Below, piece after piece: positions 22,491-35,253 of a stretch of DNA of 64,000 nt. The stretch is from NCBI GenBank assembly GCA_029641185.1, contig JAPWGK010000006.1, positions 310,001 to 374,000 on the forward strand. The letters are read 5' to 3'. A model generated the notes under the pieces. The model saw only the letters and a list, made by a program, of their open reading frames with translations, was not told the origin of the DNA and made no database searches. This DNA is from Pseudofabraea citricarpa (lineage: Eukaryota > Ascomycota > Leotiomycetes > Helotiales > Dermateaceae). The position numbers and the translations under genes are program-made. How positions within the stretch are numbered: the stretch's first letter is position 1; each line of letters starts with the position of its first letter.

Positions 22491-23451
22491 ATGTTCAGAA
22501 ATAACTACGACAACGATTCTGTCACCTTGTAAGTCGTCTCACTACGGGTGCAAACAAGCCCAAGCTTGCAATATAGCGGAGAGAAAGCTAACGGGTTTCT
22601 GGCTTGCAGCTCGCCACAAGGCAGGATTTTCCAGGTTGAATATGCTTCTGAAGCCGTGAAGCAGGGTTCGGTGGTTGTAGGAATAGTTAGCAAGACACAT
22701 GCCGTTCTCGTAGCCTTAAAGGTAACCTACCACAACCCTCAACCTCCACCTCGTCCCACCAGCGATGGAATCCAACAAGAGGGCTAGCTAACTGGGGAAT
22801 GACTACCTACAGCGCAATGCGGAAGAACTGTCATCATACCAGAAGAAGATCATCGCCATTGATGAGCATCTCGGACTGTCCTTAGCAGGTCTCGCATCTG
22901 ATGCGCGCGTTCTCTCCAACTTCATGAAACAGCAATCCCTATCATCCCGACTTGTGTACGGACGCGCCATCCCTCTCGAACGCCTCGTAGCCGCTATTGG
23001 AGACCGAGCCCAGACCAACACACAGCACTACGGCAAGCGACCTTATGGTGTAGGACTTCTCGTAGCAGGTGTTGATGAGTTGGGTCCACATCTATTCGAG
23101 TTCCAGCCATCGGGTATGACGCAAGAGATGCAAGCGTGTGCGATCGGAGCGCGGAGTCAGATGGCCAGAACATACCTGGAGCGAAACCTCGAGGCGTTTG
23201 CTGACTGTGGGAAGGAGGACCTGATTAAGCACGGGTTGAGAGCGCTGAAGGAGAGTCTGGCGCAGGACAAGGAGCTGACGGTTGAGAACTGCAGTGTAGG
23301 TGTCGTAGGGTTGAAGAAGGACGGTGAGAAGGGCATTGAGGGATTCAAGCTCTTTGATGGTCAAGATGTCAAGCAGTGGGTCGATCTCGTTGCTGATGGT
23401 ACAGAAGGTGCTGAGGCAGAGGAAACTGAGACTATGGAGGTTGACACCTAG
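22491..23451 (+). CDS. PRE5: 20S proteasome alpha6 subunit
   Basis: Exons 22491-22528, 22610-22721 and 22813-23451 give 262 residues. The N-terminus [18 protein letters not shown] followed by [14 protein letters not shown] is the alpha-subunit signature, and [45 protein letters not shown] and [15 protein letters not shown] place it in the alpha6 (Pre5/PSMA1) class. Alpha subunits form the gate ring of the 20S core; they lack the catalytic Thr, as here. An acidic tail ([14 protein letters not shown]) extends the C-terminus. Very short first exon of 38 nt is confirmed by the frame. Confidence 0.96.
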
Positions 23452-24044
23452 TTATTCTTCACATGTTCTCTTTCTTACTTTATGACCTTGTACAATTATA
23501 CGATAGAGAGATCGTCCTTGAAGCATCTACGGAATGAATCAAAACCTCGGAGCACTTCTCTAATACCACCAGTTTAAGTGACGAATCGGCTACGGGCAAA
23601 TAAACATCTTTTGAGCTGTCAGATTGTCAGAGGCGGTTTGATCAACCAAACAAATTTCTCGATGTTATCATCTATTATTACATAAGAGTCGAAAGGTCAA
23701 GCTAGTCAACTGTAACTACCTATGGCATATTCATTCTACCTTAACACCTCCTCACGATACAGTGATGTCCTGAAAGAACCAAAGACGTTCAGTTAGGAAG
23801 TTGGTTGCTTAGACTGATCCGTTAGTATAACAAAACTATTATCGATAAAGTCTACTATAAGAAGCTTTATCGATTGTGTTCCTGAATTCCAGTCCTTTTC
23901 TTCCGTAGACGAAGATGCAAACCTGAGCTGACCTGGGCCAGCTCTTGTCCTTCCAGCTCCCTGATCATGTGTTTACGGCAATCTGCTCCGTGATGATATA
24001 CATACATGCACAGGTGGCTTTATGTATTGAGGAAGTGGTACTGC
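23452..24044. other. Intergenic between convergent genes
   Basis: 593 bp, AT-rich, no gene seen. A short inverted repeat at about 23845-23872 (TCGATAAAGTCTA ... GAAGCTTTATCGA) could form a hairpin between the two 3' ends. Confidence 0.4.
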
Positions 24045-26332
24045 TCACCATACCCCATCATATTGGGTTGGGTTTGCAACATCGCCGCTAGTGGCCTGAG
24101 TATCATATGTATCTTGCAAGAACTGCTCCCAGACTACCCAGTCTATTGCATCTATCTGCGGTCCAGGCGATACCATAGACTCTGTGGCAGGAACAAACAT
24201 TTGGTTACTCTGACTGGCAGGCGTGGTTTGGTCAAGAAACTCCCAATCGACGGTCGGGCCAGGGAACATATCCTGAACCATAGCGGCTGCTTGGTTCTGA
24301 GCCGCATCGCCGATTTGAACCTCTTGCACGTATTTATGCAGTTCTGAGCCGCTGGAAACAATGGACGATACATGATCGGCTGCCGATATAGTGCTCATCA
24401 ATGCTTCCGACCTTGCTCTGTTTGCCTGGTGGTATAATTTCTTGATCGGGCGCCAGATGCGACTTCCCTTGGCGTCCGAAACGCGCTCGCCGTATTTCTC
24501 ATAGACTTTGTTTACGGTGATCCAGGCTCGATCGGCGAGGGCACCTTGAGTCTGCGTGCAGAGCTCGGCGAGCACGACGGCCAACGGATGCCACTGGATC
24601 CAGGAACCGAGATGCCACCACCAGAGAGCCGTGTTCTTGCTCGTCTCGAGATCCTCGAGGATCTCCAGGAAGAGGATCCCGTTCCGCAACGCTACTTCTT
24701 TGTTGACCTGTGGCGGCCGTGATGTATCGAGCGTCTGCATGGGGAAGTACAGCACAAGGAAGACTTTCATTTGGATGTTTTGCGCTAGTCGCGAGCACAT
24801 CCATTGTAGTGGGTCGTTCATATTGCACTGCTTTATCACGCTCTCTTCTAAGCGCTCGCAGAAATCTTGTGCTAGTGCTTGTTTTTGTGCCCAGCTCGAG
24901 TGGTTAAAGTCGTGTTGGACTTTAGATGATGACGGCGCATAGTGGAGTTTTGTATAAAGCGTAAAGACTTCGTAGCCTATGAGGCCAAACGTCATGATTG
25001 TAAATCCGCTTCTGCTCACAATGGGTTGCAAGTTATTGGGATCCAGATCCTCATCATTGACGTTGGCTGGTCGCGGTGTGCTGAAACTGATCTCGTTGAT
25101 CATCGGATCCATGCCTCGATCTTCTGACTGCCAGATGTCATGGACGCACAGCTGCCACCACAAGCGGCGCCGCATCTCGGTTTCGAACGGCGTGAAAACT
25201 GTCTCTGAAGTCTCACGATGGAGGCCGAGAGATTGAGCAATCCGGATTGCAAGGCTGAACAACGTCCACGCCTTCCTCTTCCCGCTGCCTGTGCGGAAAC
25301 ACAACTATTTTACGTCAGTAGACTCCTTGACTTTAGGAATAATACAAATACCAAAAATAAATAGAGTGCTTGGAGAGAGACAAAATCTACATCGTCAAGA
25401 AAATTGGCGTTGTTTAATGAAGTACTCGCTGCTATTCTGTACCTCTCGCGGAGGACGTCCTTGGACTGCCCAAAGAACTTTATACATTCTTGCGAAGATA
25501 AGCTGGTTACTGCAGCGAAATATACTGCAAACATCAAGGCTTCAAGACTCCTCTCAGACCTCAACTTATTGAGATCATGGGCTCGTGATAGGATAGATGA
25601 CATGACTGTTGGCTTGTGCAAGACCTTGCACAGCATGTCGACTCTTGCAAAGTAGACCTCACATAGAGTAGCTGCATGTGCCGGTGACGGATGGAATCCT
25701 CTCAAGTCAATGTATTCGGATGCCTCATTAAATAAGACAGACGACACAGGATTCTCTGTAATCCCTGTCGGTGGTGAGGATTTGTTAGACTCTTCCTCAT
25801 CGTCGTCGGATGGCTCGTCTAGGAGCTGCTTCAAACCGCTAACTTCAGCAGTCAGACTCGACCAGAACTGATTACTCGAATGATGAGTCTCGTTTGACTT
25901 ATGAGGCCCAGGTTTGGCATAGTTGAGGGGTCTATCGCTCTCTGCAACCCAGAAACCCTCCTTCGTGGGCTCGGTGGATAGAATTGGACATCCAGGAACA
26001 GCCTGCTGGGACAACGTCCCTTCAGCTTTCAACGTCGAATCTGCATTTGTCGCAGTCTGAGTAATCAAACTCTCCAAGCGAGCAATACGATCCAGGAGTT
26101 CTTGATTCTTTTTAGGATCGCGTCGAGTTCTGGTCCGTGGTGGGTAGGCACATTCCATGCCCAGCTTCCGGCACGAATTACATGGCGTCCCCCGGTCGCA
26201 CTTGATCTTTCTCTGGCGACACCGCTTGCAACTCAGCGTTTTCTGCGTTGTATGCGAATTTGCAGGCGGCGAGATTGACGAGTTCTCTGTTGCTTGATAC
26301 TGCCAACCATGTGATGCTGCGTCTTCTGCCAT
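24045..26332 (-). CDS. Zn2Cys6 transcription factor (fungal_trans domain)
   Basis: Exons 26332-25352 and 25304-24045 with a 47-nt intron; 746 residues. An N-terminal zinc cluster at about residues 35-61 (CKRCRQRKIKC, then CNSCRKLGMEC) has the perfect C-x2-C-x6-C-x5-C-x2-C-x6-C spacing. A short coiled coil (LLDRIARLESLITQ) follows. The central regulatory domain carries LRGFHPSPAHAATLCEVYFARVD, the LQALYLF motif at the splice junction, GSGKRKAWTLFSLAIRIAQSLGLHRE and RRRLWWQLCVHD. It ends with a Gln-rich tail. It starts 600 bp from, and divergent to, an RCH1-like transporter gene, a common arrangement for a local regulator. Target genes cannot be read from the sequence. Confidence 0.93.
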
Positions 26333-26931
26333 GGTGGATGCATCACCGGCAGCTCAGCATAGAGTTCTAAGGCCTGCAGCTGTTGTTATACACACGTTCT
26401 TGAAAAGAAGTCGAAATATCGGCAGGCTTCCATGACGCGAATACTCATCTCGAAAATATGTTCGGTATGTCATGTGACTGTGGCTTTCTGGGCTAAGAGC
26501 TTTCAATGTGTTGCATCTTCGCTCATGCAGTTGACATAGTTGCAATTTTCCAACTAAAATGGCAAATTCTCGTCGCCTTTGGGGTATTTAGCAATTGTCT
26601 GAGAAATTCTTGACACCATGAGGCTATTCCGAACTTCATAGCAGCCAAGACATGCGTGCCGATATCCGGACGCTACATGGCATGCGTCGATGCTGATTCG
26701 AGCCGGCGAAACGATCTCCCCAGAGCCCAGCAGCGGCAAAACGTTCTACCAGAAGATGGATCAAGAACCCAGAAGCCTCTGGCTTCAAGTCTGCAATAAT
26801 TCAGAGCGGTCAACTCTTATCAGAAGAAGATTTGTCTTGGTAAATCTGTGCCAATGTGCTCGTTGGCAATACATACCTTTCTCGATTACTCATCTTGAAG
26901 AAAGAATTTGAAGTTTTCAAGTCTTTCCCTC
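26333..26931. other. Divergent promoter region, TF to transporter
   Basis: 599 bp between two ATGs. No gene; several GC-containing patches such as CGGACGC (about 26667) and CCGGCG (about 26702) could serve as zinc-cluster sites, but this is only a guess. Confidence 0.35.
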
Positions 26932-28420
26932 ATGGCTCGCTCTCCTGTCAGCGAATCTTTGCCTGGAGATGGCAAAGAGAAGAATATTGTATCTTTGGAC
27001 GGTGCGATCACGCCATCTGAGCAGCCCGTATCCGAGAGTCATCTACCTTCGAAGTCAAAAAATCGCAAATGGCTAAAGAAAGTAGCATTTTTCCTGCTGG
27101 GGCAGTGGCTGGTAATCGGCATTGGAGTTGCTTGTGTACTCGCAGCACATTTTCCAGGTAAGATTAGATTTCTTTTGCAGGGAAACCTCACTAAAGAGAT
27201 TACACAGATGTAGCAAAGCATGACGGCATAATCCAGTCACAGTACACAATTCTTTATGGAGCAGTTGCCATTATTTTCTTGATCAGTGGTCTTCAAATTA
27301 GCAATGACAAGCTAGCCAAGCACCTGTCGAGCTGGCGGTTACACCTTATTACACAAGTCATATCTTTTCTAGTAATTCCTACATTCTTCCTTGGTAAGTA
27401 GCTCATGTTGCTATTTCTGAATTATTGGTAAAGGAGCTAATTACTATCAAGCTGTTGTGTGGATAATCATTGCTGGAAATGGCATCGAGAATGGCATTGA
27501 TGTGAGTATGCTGGTAGGTGTCATAGCACTTGCCGCTCTCCCAACAACAATAGCGTCGAATGTCGTCTTCACCCGTTCAGCGGGTGGTGATGATTCAGCT
27601 GCTATGATCGAAGTCATGATTGGCAACATTCTTGGCCCGTTCGTTACGCCTGGCTTGTGCTATATGCTGCTTCCGACAACAGAAGCTTTCACGGGCTGGT
27701 CGCCTGTCAAAGGGAGATCAGGACTGGAGCAGCTCTACCGAGCGGTCTTCAAACAGATTGGACTAAGCGTCTTAATCCCTTTGGCTGCTGGCCAATTTAT
27801 CCAATGGATGTTTCCTGAGCCTGTCAAACATATCGTTGCAAAATATCGTCTGGGAAAAGTGAACGGTGTATGTCTGATCTTCTTGATTTGGTGAGTCATG
27901 GGTTCAACCTATTATTATGATTTAAATCATAAACTAACCTGCAGCAAGGAGTACATTCTCATCTTGTTTTGCCTCGGGGGCCCTTTATGAAATCTCCCAC
28001 GCTACCGTAATATGTAATGTCTTCTTGAATGTCGGCACTTACTTTCTATTTACTACCATGTGCTTTTACGTTTCACGACCGCCTCTAGCCAGTGGCACTA
28101 TCGATAACATAAACTCATCGGTCCAAAGACTACTTCCTCGGCGCCTCAAAAAGTTTAGACTACTTCGCAAATTGTCAAAGGAGGAGACAATCGCAGTATG
28201 TTTCTGCGGTGCAGCAAAAACATCGGGATTGGGTATACCCATGGTCACCGCAATGTGGGGCCACTCTGACCAGCTGAAGTTGGATATGATACAGATTCCA
28301 GTCATTCTATATACAACAGAACAGATTTTCTTTGCGCAGGCACTTGTATGGGTGTTCAAGAGATGGATAGACAAAACCAAGGACGAATCGGTACCAGATC
28401 TAGAAGGGGCTCATGCCTAA
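26932..28420 (+). CDS. RCH1/SLC10A7-like solute carrier (SBF-like)
   Basis: Exons 26932-27157, 27208-27393, 27452-27890 and 27949-28420 join to 440 residues. The start is the ATG at 26932. After a polar N-terminus come about ten membrane helices (AFFLLGQWLVIGIGVACVLA, LYGAVAIIFLISGL, VVWIIIAGNGIENG, VIALAALPTTIASNVVFT). Signatures of the SBF-like bile-acid-symporter family are LPTTIASNVVFTRSAGG, IGNILGPFVTPG and FCGAAKTSGLGIPM. The fungal Rch1 relatives sit in the plasma membrane and restrain calcium uptake; vertebrate SLC10A7 affects calcium and glycosylation. The third acceptor is AAG at 27946-27948; using the nearby CAG would hit a stop. Flanked by two zinc-cluster regulators. Confidence 0.9.
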
Positions 28421-28549
28421 CGGCTGAGCACATAATACGATTGAACTATTTTAGCGACCTTAATCAATTAATTATTCCCACGCACAAACTCCAGCTAACA
28501 GAATGCTATAAATTCGGCGCCATCTAAAGGTTAGCATCAGAAGAATCCT

Positions 28550-30260
28550 CTAATCCGGTAGAAAGATATTGTATACTGTCTTTACCTCCGCTGCCCGAGC
28601 TCTGAAAGCTGCAACGGCTCTCATAGGATATTGCATTAGTTCCAATGCTTTCGCCAAATCCTTTGCTTGCCCATCATTCTCAAAAACACTCACGAGGTCT
28701 CGATAGAGCTCGAATATGGGGGTGATCGAGCGTCGAGGTAGGGACCCAGCATCCAAAGTCATATGGCTCAATCCATATATATGACCCATCACAACGGCAG
28801 TAGCATATACGTGTGCCAAAAATACCATTGTCATCGGATTCGTCTTTACTCGAGGCCCACATATCACAGGAGCCCATATAGCATATGTGCGGATTGGTTG
28901 ACAAAGCTTGAACAGCTCAACTTTGTTCAGTGTCGATTCGCAAATCTGCAGCTGCCTAATGATGGTCAACATTTTGTAAGCGGCTTGGGCTTCCTCTCTG
29001 CTGTCCTGGATGAAATAAGACACGCTTTCGAATGATTGGTACAGCTCTTGCAATCTTTCCAGGTCCCGCTGTTCGCGCTTCCATAAGATTTCCCTGCCGA
29101 ATGACGCCGGTAGCATGAGATAAGGCCGCTGTAATTGTATGTGTTCTTTGAGCAAGGATTCTTCTTCCCATTGCCCCATTGCTGAGATCAGCTGTCATAT
29201 ATCAGCTCTTGTTCTTTTCGTGGTTTTGATCCTGTCTGATTTCTCATGGAATCACTTACAGAGCCAATACCGCTTTCGATAGTAGACCAGTCATCACTAA
29301 ACGAAGTTAGACACCAGTAAAACCCCACCGAATTGACGAAGAATTTTTTAAACCCGTTGTGGAAAAACGTACGCGGTGAAACTTAGCCACAACAACAACA
29401 ATGAGGCCGCAAGTAAAGCATCAGAGTTTCTTTTCGAAAAGCAGTTTATAGCTTGTCGTAGTCCACGAATAGCTTGACCTCTATGATACTCGGGAGAAGA
29501 TGTCGACTCGAATCTCTTCTTTCCAGTCATCCACTCAAGTTGTTTGGCGCTCAGACCTAACAGCGCTTGTTGCACAAAGTCGTACTCATATCCAATCGCT
29601 AAGTATCTTCGGAGGGTGTTAATATTAGTAAACACTTAATCGAGATGCAAGACTGTAAACCTTTCTTACAGTGGTAATTGGCGCACTAGTATGGTATATC
29701 TGCAATCACAAGAACTTGGCGTCAGTACCCCTTGTTCTAGACGACTGGAAGAAGAAGAAAAAATAAGAGAAGAAAGAGAGGGTCTCAGCATAGCAAAGCG
29801 TACTTCAGCCGCCTTGAACCATGCTAGCTAAAGAAACGTTGTCGCCGAAATTCTAACGTACCTATCTGTTTGCAGGGTCTGGAACTCGGCACTAATACTC
29901 GAAATGTAGTGCAACAAATCCCGACTTGTCGTTTCGAGATTCAGCATTGAGAGAGCGTATTCCGGATTAGGAATGCTGTACTGCTGCACGTAAAATTCGT
30001 CTGCCGGAGCTAGTTGTCTCCCCCGATGGCCCGTTACTCCATTGGGGTATTCACATGTCTCGACACGATAAGCACAGTTTTTACTTGGAGGGCTGTTAGT
30101 GTCAAAGAGAACCGTGGTTAATTTGGGCCGGGGGGCTGAGGGCTGCATACCACCTGGGTTTCCGCTCGTCACATCGAATGTGCCTGCGCAAGCACGTTCT
30201 ACACCCCGTCCTCGATTTCGTGTGCGTTCGACGCGAACAGGATGGTTTCTTCTTTTCCAT
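28550..30260 (-). CDS. Zn2Cys6 transcription factor, Upc2-like type
   Basis: Six exons: 30260-30151, 30083-29862, 29699-29670 (30 nt), 29606-29373, 29296-29260 (37 nt) and 29191-28550; total 424 residues, all joins in phase. The zinc cluster is split by the first intron: GCRTCLRRHIRCDERKPR then C-KNC-AYRVETC. Using the GTATGC donor restores the fourth Cys, whereas the earlier GT would place Ser there. Downstream, LETTSRDLLHYIS, YDFVQQALLGLSA and a helical C-terminal half match the fungal family related to sterol-uptake control proteins. It is convergent with the RCH1-like gene (130 bp between ends). The two tiny exons make automatic predictions prone to error here. Confidence 0.85.
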
Positions 30261-30964
30261 GGTTCTCGTCACTATGGTATGTATGGTATGGATATGGGCA
30301 ATGATATCCACGCATGCAGGTCTTGCAAGTCCCACCACAAGAAACCAATGCAGAACCGTCCAATGCTGAAAAAACAGAACGAAATTATATTGGCGCCGCT
30401 ATGATAGGCCTGTCTGATTGCTTGGTAGCTTGGTTGTGTGTAACGTCTGCAAGACTCGTCTCGTCGACTTGTTGCAATCTCAGAAGGAGCGCGGTACGAG
30501 AAAAGGGTCGCAGACGTATGGGGTTTTCCCATTATCTATGTTCCAAATGCCCCCGTCTACTTGGCCCGAACACGACACTTACAGATAGTGGATCATCCCA
30601 CGAATAGTAGTGCCCTCCGCTGTCGAGCCCGGTCGCCTTCGTGCTCTCGTCAAATCAGAGCTGTGGTGATGTCCTGCTTCAGGTTAGAATACCCGTTGGC
30701 TGACTGCGCCGTACGCCGTAACCGAGCATAGGCGAGCTCTGTTGCGAATCTCCCCAAATTATGCGTCATTTTGTATCTTCATCTTCTCCTGTTCTGGCGC
30801 TTATGTGGTTATGTAAGTCGACTACAGTAGCTCATGATGTTCTACGGGGGAATCAAAGATTGGTAGAATTCTTTGAACATATTTAACTCTATATGCGATG
30901 TGGTTGCTTGAGAGCATTCAAGTCCTACCGAATTTCCAATCTCTACAACCATGTATTTGCTAAA

Positions 30965-31237
30965 TTATAGTCTGTGACCAGAAGTTGAAGAAGAATAATC
31001 AAGTAGAAAGTACAAAACTTGCAAGCGGGCAGCGATTTCTCTATGGTGTATCTGCCCCCAAGCATCTGTGAAGTCTTGGGGATTTCTCACCTCGGCTTCA
31101 ATACAACCTTTACTGTACACGTAAGCAAACCCGGCTGCGTCTCCTTTCAAAATCCAAGAGTTTTCGATTTGCCGTCGGGTCATATCTGGTGATATTTGGA
31201 ATTCTTCATTTTCCGGCGTGGGTGCTTTTGCTGCCAT
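30965..31237 (-). CDS. Possible small hypothetical protein
   Basis: 90 residues from the ATG at 31237 (MAAKAPTPENEEFQ...). The composition looks natural, with an amphipathic, enzyme-like sequence including SWILKGDAAGFAYVYSKG and WGQIHHREIAARLQVL. No family recognised and no introns needed. It may be a short gene, or a remnant of a larger one in this gene-poor area. Confidence 0.35.
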   Translation of the reverse strand: MAAKAPTPENEEFQISPDMTRRQIENSWILKGDAAGFAYVYSKGCIEAEVRNPQDFTDAWGQIHHREIAARLQVLYFLLDYSSSTSGHRL

Positions 31238-34200
31238 TATGCAGTTCGGATAGCAAGTCAATCAATGGCTGCTCGGTCTATTTTCATACTCGGATACTGG
31301 ATGATTATAGCTAGATCAAGAAGAATGGCGGGTGCTGCCATTGCCGCAGAAAGAAAGACTGGCAATGATGGTAGAACTTATACTAGTTCTATACATGTAA
31401 AAATCAAGAGGCAATATTAGGATTTGCAAAAGGGGGCGGTTAATAAGCCTCTGAACTTTGTTTTTCCTACTGTATGATGTTTTACTATTAACTATACTCC
31501 TTTCTGTTTCGGATGTAGTACGCGACCTTATCTGAGTTCAGAATTTGACTTCAAGAAAACTCAATTTGGGAGGCGGAGAGAGATTTTAAGAGATGAGGCT
31601 CATGTCGTGTCTTTTTCTTGTAGTGCTTGTTGGTAAGCAAGCAAGCAAGCCTGCCCATCTTATTATAAAAGACTCCCTTTGTACCTTTCTAGTTGTTCGT
31701 TTGATACTTGGTTCATAATTTTGTTTACTTTCTGCCCAGATTTGCCAGCAAGATATGATGTCTACAGAGGATTCGTTTTCATATGTTTTTATCTTTACTT
31801 GAAGAATGACACTGCGAGTTTTACTTGGAATTTTGAGCTCTCTCCTAATTATAACTTTCTTCCTGTATAATGGTATGTGATTTTCGGATTCCCTTCAAGT
31901 ACCAAAACCAAGGTACGACATTTAAAGAGAGTATAAAGAAAGAAACGTGTTCTTTTGCGTATCTTTTCTATCTTCAAACGATCCGTCATTTGCAATTCTC
32001 TGATATCTTGTGCTCCCATGGGATTCTTAAAACTTATGTCGTGTTGTTCCAAACCAGATTCCTGCTGCCGAACTGGCTAAAACTTTAGATATTTTATGAT
32101 TGATCGTATATTACAATGACATCGAGCAAAGAAATTTGCAAGTATGCTCGATCTTGAGAGATTCGCCGGGTGCAGCACTACTCTAGTCTTGCGTCAGGAA
32201 TGAGTGAGAGTATCCCTTTTGCTAGATTTAGACGGGCTTTTTGATATGGCATGATACAGTAAACAGTACATGCTATCCATGGTGGTTATGATAAACTGAA
32301 CGAGCTGTTTACCTCTAGGTCAATAACATCTTGGATGGATTTATACGCAAGCAGATTTACCGACCAAAAAGAAGAATAGAGAAAGGAAAGAAAAAATGAA
32401 TAGATTTAAAAACTTGAAAGAAAACAGGAAACCGGAAGCTGGGTTTGCACATCCTCTAGACAATGTTCTGGCAGCAGGAACAACTAAATGTACAGGCGAT
32501 AGTCATGCGGACCTTTCCGGAGAAGAAATCCGATCCACGCATCCCGATGGCCGGCTATTTTCAGGTTGTCCTCGAGATTACATTCGAGCACCCGCTCCTG
32601 CCGTACTGTCGCTATACTCGGGATGATTCATAATCAAGTCGTACGATTTTCATTCTGTGAGGTTGTGCTTCAGTACTACTCTTTTCGTCCGATCCCGGAG
32701 ACAATTGAAAATTCGAAAGAATGACCTCTAACGACCTCTCCGAGCGGCTCCCGAGGATGCCATCAAGCTGTTATAGCACAAGCATTTCGTTATATGATCT
32801 ACGATCACAACACGAGATGATCGAGGAAACATCTACTTTCTAGTTACGTTAATCTTTGTCCCCTGAGTGACTGAGTCCCATACCGCTATGACTATGAGAG
32901 GGGGTCGTTGAAATAGAATGTTTACCAAAATGGGTCGCTTGCATGATTCAGTCATGTACGAGCAGCATTTCATTTTGTGCATTCATTGAATGATTTGGAG
33001 AATAAATCATTTGTAGCATGGAATTTTCTGTTCTAAATCGTCCCGCCCCCGCAGGAATTCAGGAAGATAATAACCCGGAAGAGTAAAATCTGAGGGTCTA
33101 CAGATGCGAGACCATTATCTTACATCAATTATCGTGGGTCACAAAATTCAATAACTTTTAAGACCCTCTCAGCATGTATGTGAACTGAGAAGCAAATATT
33201 AGCTTACCAGAATTATAGAGCCTTGGAAGATGTTGACGTGGAAATTCACTAGCCGTACTTAAAATGTGCTGATTGGTCAGTTGTAGGGTCGGAAGGCGAA
33301 AGCGTTGTCGGGTGGGTAGGAGGTCATTTTTGAGTTTTGTCGTGCGTGGTTCCAGGGCTGTGTTCAAAGCTTCTCAATTCCACTCCTTGGCTACTGTCTC
33401 TGATCACTGCAGCGCGTGCGAACTTTACGGAAGGCGGAAAAGAATGCATCGATCCATCGATCCTCCGCTCCTGTTGTTATTGTTATTCTCTTGTTGTGAG
33501 TTAGCCGTAGCGCGGCTTAAACATATACGCATACTTTCATGGAATGGTTTAGCTGCGGACCAGGTATAACTTGTCATTGTGACTTCCAAGGTTCCCAGCC
33601 TGCAACGCTTACCAAGAGCTTGGTAAAGAAAAGCACATAAGCATTTGGCGATTTGCTGCTTAAAAATCTGGAGGGACCACAAATCGAAAAGTTTCCCAAC
33701 ACGAAACATAGGCGACGGTGAGTGTACCCTGCAAAATGTGTCATGTTGGTTAAGGTTAATTGGCCTCTGTCACTCAAATCCCGATATTTAAGCGAGCTTC
33801 GCCTTGAGATGTTGAGAGCGATCGGCTACGGTATGCCTGTGACGCTCCCAAACCTAAAAAGCAAATCCCAAAAGACATTTGACTTTTGCGGCCACACCCC
33901 TTCGAAACCCTGGTAATCCTGTTGTTCTGGACTTCAGGATCCCCCATTGCCCGGATCCGCTTGCGTCTTCTTTTGATTGACTTCGTCGGTTGGCCGGCCG
34001 GGCGGCAGATTGCAGGTGCGCTGGTATTGCCCCCAGACAGGGAAATCAAATGAGCTTTGTTCCAGCTCAAAAAAAAGCCAAGAGTCTCGTCTTAACATTC
34101 CCCAGTCTGAGGCTCTGAAAGGCTAATTATTGGGCGTTTTTTAATAGCTGCGAAATATGGCGAAAGTGCTGCAGAGAATACTCATAATTGCGCCATGTCC

Positions 34201-35170
34201 CGGTACCTGAAATCTCGCAAGAAATACTCAAGCCAGTAGGTGGTACTGGAGTCGTGGTTAAGATAGTAAGGTGGTAAGAAAAGGGCAGGGCCCAGATTTA
34301 CAACAGGGATACGAATCTGGTAAGACGGAAGCGACTTGTACCCCTGGTTGTGAAGTGCCGGGATAGGGCTGCATCTCGCCTGGCAAGCATACTTTACGGA
34401 GTAATTGCTTCCTTACAGTACATTCTACTTGAAATCCCATCCAATAGACTTCGAATATGCCTACCCAAAACAGGTAAACTGAGTTGTTTCTCCGATGAAG
34501 GAGAGCGTCTCTGAATTATTTGTAATGTTCTCCTCCGTTTCCAACATATCCAACGTACCAACGCTTTCTGTCCCGAAGCTAGCTTGAATCCAGAAGGCCA
34601 CATCCGCTGCGGGTGGCTTGGCTTTAAATTTCACAGCCAACACCCGAACATGCCTTGCCTGATATGGTTCTCGGCCGACAAAAACAAGGGGCTGTGCCTC
34701 TGGAGGTGGGCCTTTAGCACCTGCCTACAAATCGAGTTTATCTTATCAGATGTCACGTCCTATGGGGGGTTATCTCGTTAAATTTCCTTGGTTATATTTT
34801 AGCCTACGATGATGCAAGTGCAACGAGGAAGGAGATCGACGTGCTTCGTATGGAGAGCGAAAGTTTCTTTTACAAAAAGTATGTATAAGTGGGGATTAAT
34901 TCCCCGGCTACTGGAAGGTGGGATTCCTGCCAAGTTTGAATGCGATGATTCTCGAAGCCTTAGAGGCTTGGATTAACAAAGGCGGACTTGACCTTGATAG
35001 GTTCCTGCCGGTATGAACTCGGCATGGCCTAATCGGGGGAGCATAGCTTTCCTTTCAACATGACGCTGGCCAAGCTTGTAGGATATATGTCCTCTTGGCA
35101 AGAACGGCACCTTAGTTAAAGCACGTTTTCATCTTGAGTGAGGCAATCTCAGGGTTGGACCTTTTTGTTT

Positions 35171-35176
35171 TATAAG
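35171..35176 (+). promoter_or_regulatory. TATA box of the FMN oxidase gene
   Basis: TATAAG 78 nt ahead of the ATG at 35254, followed by a TTTTGTTTCAGTCATCACAC leader, a normal fungal core promoter layout. Confidence 0.5.
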
Positions 35177-35253
35177 AGACGAACCTTTCCATCCGGTTTT
35201 TGAGTTTTGTTTCAGTCATCACACTCTTTTGGTCTCGCTTTCACTCTATCAAA

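Larger units (their letters stand above)
30261..35253. other. Gene-poor 5 kb region
   Basis: Apart from one weak small ORF (listed next) nothing is supported. AT-rich and GC-mixed patches alternate. Small frames at 31679-31870, 32396-32626, 33273-33569, 33425-33709 and 34258-34643 show no domain, membrane or repeat features. No transposon ends or tRNA were recognised by eye. Confidence 0.4.

Noticed and set aside
33273..34643. Several short frames in the gene-poor region
   Set aside because: All below 100 residues, overlapping on both strands, without motifs.
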